Shown here: positions 22,597 to 30,635 of the stretch, piece after piece
Position numbering within the stretch: position 1 is the first letter of the stretch
How the letters are laid out: the number at the start of each line of letters is the position of its first letter
Origin: an uncultured Oscillospiraceae bacterium
GTDB taxonomy: Bacteria > Bacillota > Clostridia > Oscillospirales > Acutalibacteraceae
Assembly (NCBI GenBank): GCA_902492895.1
Contig: CABUNG010000002.1
Coordinates: 1-64,000 of the forward strand
Reading direction: 5' to 3'
Length of the DNA: 64,000 nt
The notes under the pieces: model-generated
The model's input: only the letters and a program-made list of their open reading frames with translations
Told to the model about the DNA's origin: nothing
Databases searched by the model: none
Made by a program: the position numbers and the translations under genes

Positions 22597-23439
22597 TCAG
22601 GAGATCGCGGGGACATCCACCCATTCACCCGGGCGCTCGATCGCTTCGAGCCCGGCACCGCGCACCGCCATGATGGCGAGGGTCTGCTCATGCGGGACGT
22701 GGACCTCGCCGGTCTTTAAGAACGCGACCAGCTCGACGATAAAGTTGCGGAAGAATTCCGATTCCACCTTCAGCAGATGGTTTTCGGTCTTACCCGCGAT
22801 GTTCATCATGAAGGGGGAGCCCTTCGCATAGCCGGTCAGCGTGGCCGTGCGGCCGTCCTGGAACGCGATGATGACGCTGTACCAGTTTTCGCCCGGCAGA
22901 TACATCACCCGGACGGGCTGCGTCTTCATGAGCATCATGATCGGTTCGAGCTGATGGATGGAATAGGTATTGAAATCGTTGGGACCCCAGGAACACAGGG
23001 ACGTGATCGAGGCGGTGTCGATATCCTTATACTCGTCGGCAAAACGCAGGGCGGAGGTGGAATAGCAGGGGGTGCCGCTCTGTTCCGCAATGTCGAAGAT
23101 GCGCCGGGCCGTCGGATAATCCGGAGCAAACGTTTTATCCACATAGCACCGTTTGCCCGAGCGAAGCGGGATCTGGCACAGTTCCTCATGCATTTCGCAG
23201 TTATCAGGGGAAAGGACGATGAGCGCATCGCTTTTCTTGACCAGTTCGTCGATGGTCATGATTCGCTCGATGCCGTATTTCGCGCACCATTCGTCCGTCG
23301 TCATCCCGCCGATGGGGCTGTCGATATGGCCGTAGGCGTACGCGACTTCCATGTCGCCGCCCGACAGCTCTTTGATGAGTTCGGGATAGTTGTTGGCGTG
23401 CCATTCATCCAGATAATAATCGATAAATCCAATTTTCAA
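22597..23439 (-). CDS. Gfo/Idh/MocA-family protein, shorter copy
   Basis: A 280-residue protein with an N-terminal Rossmann-like segment (MKIGFIDYYLDEWHANNYPELI) that lacks the usual GxGxxG, and a C-terminal half with LLKVESEFFRNFIVELVAFLKTG. The loop LRSGKRCYVDKTFAPDYPTA carries a lysine in the place of the EKP lysine of the family. Start is TTG at 23439 with GGAGG 8 nt before it. It is shorter than typical members (330-400 residues). It may bind NAD weakly or work as a partner of the longer oxidoreductase next to it. The assignment is family-level only. Confidence 0.75.
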   Translation of the reverse strand: MKIGFIDYYLDEWHANNYPELIKELSGGDMEVAYAYGHIDSPIGGMTTDEWCAKYGIERIMTIDELVKKSDALIVLSPDNCEMHEELCQIPLRSGKRCYVDKTFAPDYPTARRIFDIAEQSGTPCYSTSALRFADEYKDIDTASITSLCSWGPNDFNTYSIHQLEPIMMLMKTQPVRVMYLPGENWYSVIIAFQDGRTATLTGYAKGSPFMMNIAGKTENHLLKVESEFFRNFIVELVAFLKTGEVHVPHEQTLAIMAVRGAGLEAIERPGEWVDVPAIS

Positions 23440-23468
23440 GGGAAGACCCTCCTTTTTTATGCGGACGG

Positions 23469-24524
23469 TCAGTCCATCGCGATTTCGTGGTGCTGCTCGG
23501 CGGAATCGTAGATGGCCTGCATCATCTTGGCGGTGATCACGACGGTGTCGATGTGGGAAGGAAGCTTTTTGCCGGTTTTGATGCAGTCCACGAACGCGTT
23601 GATCTCGTTTTCAAAATGGTTGTTCATTTTGAAGACCGGTTTGTATTCCACCAGGGCGCCGTGCTCGGCGGTATAGACGGTGAAATCCTGGCCGTACTGC
23701 AGGCGGATACCGGCCTTGTCGCCCATGAAATCGATGTACATCTCGTCTTTGCCGATGTTCTGCGCCCAGGCGCCGTTCAGGGTGATGACCGGGCCGGCGG
23801 TGCGGATGAGGGCGGTGACGGAATCGTCCACGTCGTAGGTGCCGTTGTAGTCAGGGGGGCCCGCCCACATGTCGGTGTAGGCATAGCCCTTCATGTCCTT
23901 GCCCAGACGGCAGAAGGTTTCGCCGGTGACGGTCACGGGCTTGGGATCGCCGCAGCAGTACATCACGATGTCGAGGAAGTGCACGCCCCAGTCGATCAGG
24001 GCGCCGCCGCCCGCGATGGCTTTTGTGGTGAACGCGCCGCCGAGACCCGGAATGCAGCGGTGGGAGCGGAAGCTGATGTAAACATGGAACACATCGCCGA
24101 GTTTGCCGGAATCGATGTACTGTTTGATCAGATTCACGCTGTCGTTGAAGCGGTTGACGACGCCGATGTTGAGAACCTTGCCCGTCTCGTGCTGAACCTT
24201 CTGCATCTCGAGTGCTTCCGCATAGGTGCGGGCCGCGGGCTTCTCGCACAGGACGTTTTTGCCCGCTTTCAGGCAATCGATGGCGATGGGCGCGTGGACG
24301 TTGTTGGGGGTGCAGACAGACACCGCCTCCACTTCCGCGTCCTTCAGGATGTCGTGATAATCCGTGATGGCTTTGCCGCAGCCGTACTTTTCAACCGCCG
24401 CCTGAGCCCGGTCGGGGAGGATGTCGCAGAAATACGCGATTTCTACGTCCGAATTCTTCATATACGCGGGGATGTGCGCTGAGTTGGCGATGTTGCCGCA
24501 ACCGATGACTGCTACTTTCATCAT
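23469..24524 (-). CDS. Gfo/Idh/MocA-family NAD(P)-dependent oxidoreductase
   Basis: A 351-residue dehydrogenase with the nucleotide motif VAVIGCGNIANSAHIP, the substrate and NAD loop CLKAGKNVLCEKPAART (EKP motif), and a C-terminal GGGALIDWGVHFLDIVMYCCGDP segment with the conserved D and H of the active site. Such enzymes oxidise or reduce the ring hydroxyls of sugars and inositols. Its first four bases overlap the stop of the upstream AraC gene, indicating coupling. It sits directly before the shorter homologue. Confidence 0.88.
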   Translation of the reverse strand: MMKVAVIGCGNIANSAHIPAYMKNSDVEIAYFCDILPDRAQAAVEKYGCGKAITDYHDILKDAEVEAVSVCTPNNVHAPIAIDCLKAGKNVLCEKPAARTYAEALEMQKVQHETGKVLNIGVVNRFNDSVNLIKQYIDSGKLGDVFHVYISFRSHRCIPGLGGAFTTKAIAGGGALIDWGVHFLDIVMYCCGDPKPVTVTGETFCRLGKDMKGYAYTDMWAGPPDYNGTYDVDDSVTALIRTAGPVITLNGAWAQNIGKDEMYIDFMGDKAGIRLQYGQDFTVYTAEHGALVEYKPVFKMNNHFENEINAFVDCIKTGKKLPSHIDTVVITAKMMQAIYDSAEQHHEIAMD

Positions 24525-25447
24525 GCTCTCTCCTTGTTTGTTAGTATTTTCCCACGGTTCTCTTTTTGCGCCTTGCGATATTCCAGGGGGGAGACCCCGA
24601 AGCGCTTAGTGAATGCGCGGCTGAAGGAATGGATGGACTTGTATCCGAGCATCTCCGCGATCTGGGTGACGCTCATCCCATCCTCCAGCAGCTGGGCGGC
24701 CCGTTCAAAACGGCGTCGGGTGAAGTACTCCTTGAGCGGTTCTCCCATGTTGCGGCTGAACAGGTCGGCAATGTACGAATAACTGTAGCCAAAAGTTTCG
24801 CTGAGCTTTTGGAGGGCGCCCATGTCTTCGCTTTCCACATCTATGTAATGGATGATGTCGTAGAGCAGACGTTTTTTCCCGTCCAAAGGCTGGGTGGGCG
24901 CATAGACCCTTTCGGCGGCGTCGTTGTACTGGCGGTAGACCGTTACGATGATCTGGTGGAGACAGGACTCGATCATGGAGTTGGCAAACATGTCGGTGGT
25001 GATCAGGTTGTTGAACAGCTTGAGAAAGGAGTCCTGCAGACTGCTGCCCGCCGTGGCGATCCGCTTTTCGCTGGTGTCGAAGAAGTCCTTTAAGGTCTTG
25101 TACTCGTATTTGGACAGGGACTGTTCATGAAACGAGAAACCCAGATAAAAATAGCGGATGGGATTGCTCTTGTTCGAGAGAATGGAGTGCTCTTCCCCTG
25201 GACGGTTGATGAACAGCATATCCTTGCGCAGGGGATAGGGGTTGCCGTCCACGGAGAACACACCCTCGCCCGACACCACATACGAGATTTCGTAGACGCT
25301 CTGGATATGCGGCTCACAGAGATAGTCCGCTTCCGTTGCCAAATCCCCCGCCTGTACCAGCCGATAGGCACCGAATTCCAGGGGAACCTTGAAATGCACG
25401 TTGTCAAAATGGAATTTTACCCGCCGGAAGGTCGTTACGGATTCCAC
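24521..25447 (-). CDS. AraC-family transcriptional regulator
   Basis: A 308-residue regulator. The N-terminal cupin-like sensor (SVYEISYVVSGEGVFSVDGNPYPLRKDMLF) is followed by a C-terminal pair of HTHs (LSETFGYSYSYIADLFSRNMG and MSVTQIAEMLGYKSIHSFSRAFTKRFGVSPLEYRK). Start is a GTG at 25447 with GGAGG 6 nt upstream. It probably activates its own operon, which contains oxidoreductases and a TIM-barrel enzyme, when a sugar is bound. The ligand is unknown. Confidence 0.9.
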   Translation of the reverse strand: MESVTTFRRVKFHFDNVHFKVPLEFGAYRLVQAGDLATEADYLCEPHIQSVYEISYVVSGEGVFSVDGNPYPLRKDMLFINRPGEEHSILSNKSNPIRYFYLGFSFHEQSLSKYEYKTLKDFFDTSEKRIATAGSSLQDSFLKLFNNLITTDMFANSMIESCLHQIIVTVYRQYNDAAERVYAPTQPLDGKKRLLYDIIHYIDVESEDMGALQKLSETFGYSYSYIADLFSRNMGEPLKEYFTRRRFERAAQLLEDGMSVTQIAEMLGYKSIHSFSRAFTKRFGVSPLEYRKAQKENRGKILTNKERA

Positions 25448-25749
25448 ATGGCCCCTCCTTTGCTCGTTCGATGTCTGTGAGAAATGTTAAATAAAGACCG
25501 AGTTCGCATAATAAAGGAAGACAATTATACACTTTTCTCAGATTTCAACCCTATTATAGCACGGAGCAGGGGGTTTGTATTTACCATTTTTCACTATGAA
25601 ATTGTTGTTATCTCCCGCTTTTTATATCCGGCCGCCTGCCTTGGCCCGTATACTTGCACGCGGGACACGGGTGTGTTATACTACCCATGTGCATATGGAA
25701 GGCGGCCGGCGGCCGTCTGATATTCTGATGAATAAAGGGGTACCTGTTT
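25448..25749. other. Intergenic region between the AraC gene and yebC
   Basis: AT-rich in its left half (25480-25620), which would hold the AraC operon promoter, though no clear consensus is seen there. The right half contains the yebC promoter. No gene is seen. Confidence 0.5.
25654..25682 (+). promoter_or_regulatory. Promoter of yebC
   Basis: TTGCAC and TATACT are separated by 17 bases, with a TG extension before the -10, about 65 bases before the ATG. Confidence 0.75.
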
Positions 25750-26496
25750 ATGTCCGGACATTCCAAGTGGAACAACATCAAGCGGAAAAAGGAAAAAACC
25801 GACGGCCAGAAGGCCAAGATCTTCACCAAAATGGGCCGTGAAATCGCGGTCGCGGTGAAAGAGGGCGGCGGCCCCGATCCCGCCTCCAACTCCAAACTCA
25901 AGGACGCCATCGCAAAGGCCAAGGCCAACAACGTTCCGAACGACAACATCGACCGCATCATTAAAAAAGCGGCGGGAGAGGGAAGCGGCGACAGCTATGA
26001 GGCGCTTCAGTATGAAGGGTACGGACCGAACGGCATCGCCGTCATCGTCGAGACCCTGACCGACAACCGCAACCGTACAGCGGGTGATCTGCGCCATTAT
26101 TTTGATAAATACGGCGGCAACCTCGGACAGACCGGCTGCGTCGGGTTCCTGTTCAACCGCCGCGGTGTGCTCGCCATCGAAGCCGAGGGGCTGGACGAGG
26201 ACAAAGTGATGGAGGATGCGCTCGAAGCCGGGGCTGCGGATTTTGCCGCAGACGGCGACGTGTTTGAAATCACGACCGAGCCGGATGATTTCTCGGGTGT
26301 CCGGGAGGATTTGGAAGCAAAAGGCTACGCGTTCGTCTCGGCGGAGATCGAGATGGTCCCGGACGTGTATACGGCCATTGAGGATCCGGCCCTGGCGCTG
26401 AAAATGGACAAACTGCTCGAGGTTCTGGAGGACAACGACGACGTGCAGGCTGTCTGGCACAACTGGGATCGTCCGGATGACGAGGACGAGGACTGA
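25750..26496 (+). CDS. yebC: YebC/PmpR-family regulatory and translation-assisting protein
   Basis: A 248-residue TACO1/YebC protein. It opens with the invariant MSGHSKWNNIKRKKEKTDGQKAKIFTK and has AKANNVPNDNIDRIIKKAAGE and the later YEGYGPNGIAVIVETLTDNRNRT. Family members have been described as DNA-binding regulators (PmpR), and more recently as factors that help ribosomes through proline-rich stretches. The length is normal. It is followed 34 nt later by a membrane protein gene that is probably co-transcribed. Confidence 0.95.
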   Translation: MSGHSKWNNIKRKKEKTDGQKAKIFTKMGREIAVAVKEGGGPDPASNSKLKDAIAKAKANNVPNDNIDRIIKKAAGEGSGDSYEALQYEGYGPNGIAVIVETLTDNRNRTAGDLRHYFDKYGGNLGQTGCVGFLFNRRGVLAIEAEGLDEDKVMEDALEAGAADFAADGDVFEITTEPDDFSGVREDLEAKGYAFVSAEIEMVPDVYTAIEDPALALKMDKLLEVLEDNDDVQAVWHNWDRPDDEDED

Positions 26497-26530
26497 CACG
26501 TCGATTTCACGCTCAATCGGCGGAGGGGCT

Positions 26531-27265
26531 ATGATGCAGCGCTCAAAAAGCAGGCGGATCCTTTGCTGTGCGGCCGGGATGGCAGCGGTGCTTTTGCTGA
26601 TGGTAGGCGGGGTGTTCTGGCAGCGTTTTCTCTTTGAACATGCCGGCCATCCGGCTTTTCTCCGTTATTTTCAATATCTCCGTTTGATGTGGAACGATGC
26701 CAAGATGCAGGAACTGCTGTGGAGGCAAATGGGCCGGACACTGTTGGTTTTGGCCGCGTTTCCCCTGGCCATGCTCTTGACCCGGGTGCTTGGGCGCCGG
26801 AGAGGGCCGGTCCGGTGGGGGATCCCGGCCCTGCTGACGGCAGCCGGGGCGGTTTCCGGCGGATGGATAGCCATGCAGGATGCCGACGTGAACATTTTGT
26901 GGGGCATGTCGGGTTCCGGCTTGCTTCTGGGAACAGGGCTCTGTGCCTTGTTGCTCACAGTCTCCCGGACAGGGGGGCACGGGAGCGTGCGTCAGGCGGG
27001 AGCGGCACATGCCGCCGCCCTGACGGGGGCGGCGCTGGCGCTGTGTCTCGGTTCGTGGCCCTCCCCGCCGACGGCGCCTTTTATGATGACTTCATGGCTG
27101 GCCTGGATGGAGGGACTGCTGATGTGCTGCATGCTGTCCTTGCTGCTGGGCCTGCTCTGGACGGCGTTGATGCCGAATGCGCGCCGGGAAGAAACAGGAT
27201 TGGCGGCCTTGTCCAACAGGCTTCTGGAGGAAAACGGCTGCATACAGGCGGCCCGGCATGGCTGA
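26531..27265 (+). CDS. Polytopic membrane protein of unknown function
   Basis: A 244-residue protein with about six predicted membrane helices, including ILCCAAGMAAVLLLMVGGVFW, LLVLAAFPLAMLLTRVLG, WGIPALLTAAGAVSGGWIAM and LMCCMLSLLLGLLWTALM. Between them are short basic loops (RRRGPVRW, PNARREE). No known transporter or enzyme motif is recognised. GGAGG precedes the ATG at 26531. It follows yebC closely and has a strong terminator after it. Confidence 0.7.
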   Translation: MMQRSKSRRILCCAAGMAAVLLLMVGGVFWQRFLFEHAGHPAFLRYFQYLRLMWNDAKMQELLWRQMGRTLLVLAAFPLAMLLTRVLGRRRGPVRWGIPALLTAAGAVSGGWIAMQDADVNILWGMSGSGLLLGTGLCALLLTVSRTGGHGSVRQAGAAHAAALTGAALALCLGSWPSPPTAPFMMTSWLAWMEGLLMCCMLSLLLGLLWTALMPNARREETGLAALSNRLLEENGCIQAARHG

Positions 27266-27295
27266 GATCGGCCGGATGACGAAGAATAGACAGAA

Positions 27296-27334
27296 AAAAC
27301 CCGCCGGGCGGCATGCCCGGCGGGTTTTGGTTTT
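27296..27334 (+). terminator. Terminator after yebC and the membrane gene
   Basis: AAAACCCGCCGGGC and GCCCGGCGGGTTTT form a 14-bp stem followed by GGTTTTGTT. It may also work for the convergent regulator. Confidence 0.8.
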
Positions 27335-27345
27335 GTTGCGCCGTT

Positions 27346-28461
27346 TCAGTTCATATAAGCTGTGAGTTTGGCGATCAGCTCCCCGCGGGATGAGCACTCC
27401 GCAAGCTTGATCATGCGGCGGATGCGGTATTTGACGGCTCGTTCAGACAGAAATACCTCTTCGGCTGTGGCTGCATACGTCTTCCCGCAGAGCAGCCGGG
27501 TCAAAATCTGCCGATCGACCTCTCCGCAGTTTCGGAACAGGGTTTCCAGACGGAAAATGTCGGCCACATCCTGATCCGCGTAGAAATCCATGGGGGTATC
27601 CCGGCCGTTCGGAAGCGGTTCCGCTCCGGGCGTATACGGCGGCAGCGGGAAATCGGCGGTGGAGGAACGCACGATGATCCGGCCGGGCGTCACGGCCCGC
27701 AAGGAAGAAAGCGCGGGATTTTTTTGAATAAAGCCGTACAGCCGGACCGCCTGGCGGCCGATGGCCGGGCAATCCATCTCCGCCACTGTGATCCCCGGGT
27801 TGATAAAATTGCCGGTCAGCGTGTTTCCCATAGCCGCCACCCAGCAGTCTTCCGGTACGCGGACGCCGTTGGAATTGAGGAACTCGATCAGCTTGATGGC
27901 CACCACATCGTTGGTGCAGACTACGGCGTCGTATTGATGCCTCTGCGCGAAGAACCGGCGGCAGCACTCCAGCAGAGAGCCCCGGTTCCAGAAAATGTGT
28001 TCGTCCTGCTCCGGCGAGATGCGCTGAAAATCGGCAAAAGCCTGCCTTTTTGCCGTGTCGTTTATGGAATCCGGATTCAGGGCCAAAAGGGCGATGCGGC
28101 TGCGTCCGGCGTGCTCGAGATAGCGGAACAAGGAGAAAAACGTACTGTAAAAATCCAGGGAAACCGTGCTGAACGCCCCGCTCTTATCCCGGCCGAAGGG
28201 GGTGAGCAGCAGGGGATGGATTCCCGCCCGCGTGAGACGGGCCAGACACGCCTGTGTCCACTGCGTCGTAATGCAGTTGACAATCGTCACCGGCCGGATG
28301 CCGCCGGCGCGGATTTCGGCCGCGATCCGCTCCAGGGAATCCAGGTCCGCCTCGGTGCACTGCCCTTTGATCTTGGCGGTTTCCTGGCGGATGCCGTCGG
28401 CGTAGCCGCTGCTCCAATACCGGCCCTGTACCAGCGGTTCAGTCACGGTAAAGACCTGCAT
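27346..28461 (-). CDS. Regulator with LacI/periplasmic-binding-type sensor and C-terminal HTH
   Basis: A 371-residue protein with inverted architecture. Residues 1-270 form a LacI/GalR-type type-1 periplasmic-binding fold (GYADGIRQETAKIKG; VVCTNDVVAIKLIEFLNSNGVRVPEDCWVAAMGN; NPGITVAEMDCPAIGRQAVRLY). No N-terminal HTH precedes it. Residues 310-371 (EVDRQILTRLLCGKTYAATAEEVFLSERAVKYRIRRMIKLAECSSRGELIAKL) look like a LuxR- or sigma-region-4-type HTH. It is therefore a ligand-sensing regulator with DNA binding at the C-terminus. It is divergent from the DUF4886 surface protein, its likely target. Start ATG 28461. Confidence 0.8.
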   Translation of the reverse strand: MQVFTVTEPLVQGRYWSSGYADGIRQETAKIKGQCTEADLDSLERIAAEIRAGGIRPVTIVNCITTQWTQACLARLTRAGIHPLLLTPFGRDKSGAFSTVSLDFYSTFFSLFRYLEHAGRSRIALLALNPDSINDTAKRQAFADFQRISPEQDEHIFWNRGSLLECCRRFFAQRHQYDAVVCTNDVVAIKLIEFLNSNGVRVPEDCWVAAMGNTLTGNFINPGITVAEMDCPAIGRQAVRLYGFIQKNPALSSLRAVTPGRIIVRSSTADFPLPPYTPGAEPLPNGRDTPMDFYADQDVADIFRLETLFRNCGEVDRQILTRLLCGKTYAATAEEVFLSERAVKYRIRRMIKLAECSSRGELIAKLTAYMN

Positions 28462-28519
28462 GTGTCTTTCCCTTCTTTCGCGTGTTAAGTTTTACCGCTG
28501 CTTTCCGTCGGAATTTGCC

Positions 28520-28549
28520 TTGCGGCCTTTTGATACAGTCTTTTATAAT
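28520..28549 (+). promoter_or_regulatory. Candidate promoter of the DUF4886 gene
   Basis: TTGCGG (28520-28525) and TATAAT (28544-28549) are spaced by 18 bases. It sits in the divergent region shared with the regulator. The start of the protein lies 120 bases downstream. Confidence 0.45.
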
Positions 28550-28668
28550 TCTCAGTATACGGAGCGGCCGATAAAAAACAAGGGCAATTTTACGGCGAAT
28601 TTGGCGTTTGAATGTTGCCCTTTCCAGCCGTATAGACGGCCTCCGTCAAAGAAATGGGAGGGTGTATC

Positions 28669-30120
28669 ATGAAAAAGACATGGAATTGGATCAAACGTCT
28701 GTCCGCGGGTGCCGTGGCGTTATTCGTTTGCGCGGCGGGAGGAACCCTGCCCGCGTCGGCTTCGGCACAGAAATCCCTGAAAATCCTGGCGATCGGCAAC
28801 AGTTTCAGCGAAGACGCCACCCGATATTTATACGACATCGCTGCGGATCAGGGTGTCGACGATATCGTGGTGGGGAATCTCTATATTGGAGGCTGCTCTC
28901 TGAATACGCACTGGAAAAACGCTGAAAACAACAACTCTTCGTATATCTATTATAAGAATAACGACGGGCAGTGGACGACACAGTCTGGCTACTCTATTTT
29001 AAAAGGGCTGGAGGACGAGGACTGGGACGTGGTGACGCTGCAGCAGGTGAGCGGCCTTTCCGGCGATGCGTCCACCTATAACGATGACCTTCTCAATCTG
29101 CTCGCCTATGTCCGGGCGCATGCCGGTCCTGACGTGAAGATCGCCTGGCATATGACGTGGGCCTATCAGGGGAACAGCACCCATCCGGACTTCCCGCGCT
29201 ATGACCGGGATCAGATGACCATGTACGAAGCCATTGTGGACGCGACGCAGGCGAAGATCGTCGAGAACGATGCCGTGGATCTCATCATTCCGGCGGGAAC
29301 CGCCGTACAGAATGTGCGGACCAGCGTCATCGGCGATACGCTGACCAGGGATGGCTATCATCTGAGCAATCTCGGCCGGTATGTGGCTGGTCTGACCTGG
29401 GCGAAATCGCTGGGCCTGCCGCTGGATGGGCTGAAAACGCTGCCGGACGGGGTGTCGGCATCGGATCTCCCCGTTCTGCGTGAAGCGGTCGAGCAGAGCG
29501 TGGAGCACCCGTTCGAGGTAAGCGGATTGGGAAAATCCTATGATCTAACCCAATATACCGAACTGGAGTGGGAACATGCGGGCTGTGCGTATTGGAATTC
29601 TGGTGCCGGCACGACGCTGGTTTCCAAGGAAAACAGTACGGCCGGCAATCTTGTCAACTTTGTCGCGTCGGCACGCCGGTTTACCCGCGAGGATCTGCCC
29701 GTGGGGACCCTCCTCGTCGTGGATCCGGGATACCAATACCGGCCAGAGGGATGGAGAGGCGAGGCCGTGACACCCTCTGCGGACCGTCCAAACAACGTGA
29801 CGGCACAATTTATCGAGGTGGATGACGTTTGGTGGGGCGATTTTACACACAGGGCGTTCAATGTGTCGGTTCAGGGTGGCGCCGCCGATATCTCCGATAA
29901 AGTCGAAGAAACGGCCTCGCATTTCCGGATCTATATTCCGAAAAAATACCCGTCCGGAACCGTGTCCTCCTCTCTGAGCGCCCCAGCCTCGTCCGCATCC
30001 TCGCCCGGGACGGGAAGGGACCGGTCCTGGCTTCCGGTTCTGGCGGTCATGGCCGTTGGAAGCGCCGTTCTGGGTGGATTGTGGATGTTCAAAAGACGCC
30101 AGGGCAAGCACAGAGCCTAA
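28669..30120 (+). CDS. Secreted, membrane-anchored DUF4886/SGNH-like hydrolase
   Basis: A 483-residue protein with a signal peptide (MKKTWNWIKRLSAGAVALFVCAAGGTLPASASA). A DUF4886 domain of the SGNH/GDSL hydrolase clan follows: ILAIGNSFSEDATRYLYDIA (block I Ser), GGCSLNTHW (block II Gly), and DGYHLSNLGRYVAGLTW (block V D-x-x-H). A C-terminal region after about residue 285 and a membrane anchor with positive tail (WLPVLAVMAVGSAVLGGLWMFKRRQGKHRA) complete it. It may deacylate surface glycans. GGGAGG lies 7 nt before the ATG at 28669. It is divergent from the LacI-like regulator. Substrate unknown. Confidence 0.85.
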   Translation: MKKTWNWIKRLSAGAVALFVCAAGGTLPASASAQKSLKILAIGNSFSEDATRYLYDIAADQGVDDIVVGNLYIGGCSLNTHWKNAENNNSSYIYYKNNDGQWTTQSGYSILKGLEDEDWDVVTLQQVSGLSGDASTYNDDLLNLLAYVRAHAGPDVKIAWHMTWAYQGNSTHPDFPRYDRDQMTMYEAIVDATQAKIVENDAVDLIIPAGTAVQNVRTSVIGDTLTRDGYHLSNLGRYVAGLTWAKSLGLPLDGLKTLPDGVSASDLPVLREAVEQSVEHPFEVSGLGKSYDLTQYTELEWEHAGCAYWNSGAGTTLVSKENSTAGNLVNFVASARRFTREDLPVGTLLVVDPGYQYRPEGWRGEAVTPSADRPNNVTAQFIEVDDVWWGDFTHRAFNVSVQGGAADISDKVEETASHFRIYIPKKYPSGTVSSSLSAPASSASSPGTGRDRSWLPVLAVMAVGSAVLGGLWMFKRRQGKHRA

Positions 30121-30125
30121 AACAT

Positions 30126-30168
30126 AAGCAAACGGGAACCGGCAATCGTCGGTTCCCGCTTGTTTGCA
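30126..30168. terminator. Hairpin between the DUF4886 gene and the GNAT gene
   Basis: GCAAACGGGAACCG and CGGTTCCCGCTTGTTTGC form a long interrupted stem. No long T-run is adjacent on the right. On the minus strand it is followed by TTATGTTTT, so it may serve mainly the GNAT gene. Confidence 0.6.
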
Positions 30169-30173
30169 TGGGT

Positions 30174-30461
30174 TTACAGTTTGACAGGTTCGGCCAACAG
30201 GTCGATGTAATCCGGATGGCGTTCCATCCAGGCGGCGGCATAGGGACAGCCCGTCCGGGCTTTCAGTCCGCGCTGACGGAGAACGCCCACAACCGTCTCC
30301 ATCATCTGACCGGCGATACCCTGCCCGCGCAGGGACTCGTCCACAAACGTGTGGTTGATGTCGACCACACCGTCGCCGGCAGCGGGAAAGGTGGTTTCCG
30401 CCAGTAGGGTTCCGTCCACATCCAGAGCGTACAGGCGGTTTTCCTCGATCTTCCAGGTCAT
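30174..30461 (-). CDS. Small GNAT-like N-acetyltransferase (YjdJ family)
   Basis: A 95-residue protein of the short GNAT/YjdJ type: DVDGTLLAETTFPAAGDGVVDINHTFVDESLRGQGIAGQMMETVV carries the acetyl-CoA loop (R-G-Q-G-I-A), and CPYAAAWMERHPDY is the conserved C-terminal piece. It is the normal length for this subfamily, whose substrates are unknown. AAAGGAGG precedes the ATG. It has its own promoter divergent from cysK. Confidence 0.85.
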   Translation of the reverse strand: MTWKIEENRLYALDVDGTLLAETTFPAAGDGVVDINHTFVDESLRGQGIAGQMMETVVGVLRQRGLKARTGCPYAAAWMERHPDYIDLLAEPVKL

Positions 30462-30494
30462 ACTCTACCTCCTTTATCAGCAATCTGCAAATAG

Positions 30495-30523
30495 AGCATA
30501 CCGCATTTTCGGGGGAAGTTCAA
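30495..30523 (-). promoter_or_regulatory. Promoter of the GNAT gene
   Basis: On the minus strand, TTGAAC and TATGCT are spaced by 17 bases, about 35 bases before the ATG. Confidence 0.65.
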
Positions 30524-30571
30524 GGAAAAGTTGGCGGATTCTGTCTCCCCCGGCGGGTATTGTCTTCCGGC

Positions 30572-30600
30572 TTGCCCGGAACCGGCAAAAATGCTACAAT
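30572..30600 (+). promoter_or_regulatory. Promoter of the cysteine synthase-like gene
   Basis: TTGCCC and TACAAT are spaced by 17 bases, about 35 bases before the ATG. No riboswitch or T-box is evident in the short leader. Confidence 0.7.
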
Positions 30601-30635
30601 AGAGGGCAGGAAACGACTGGAAAGAAGGATGCCGT

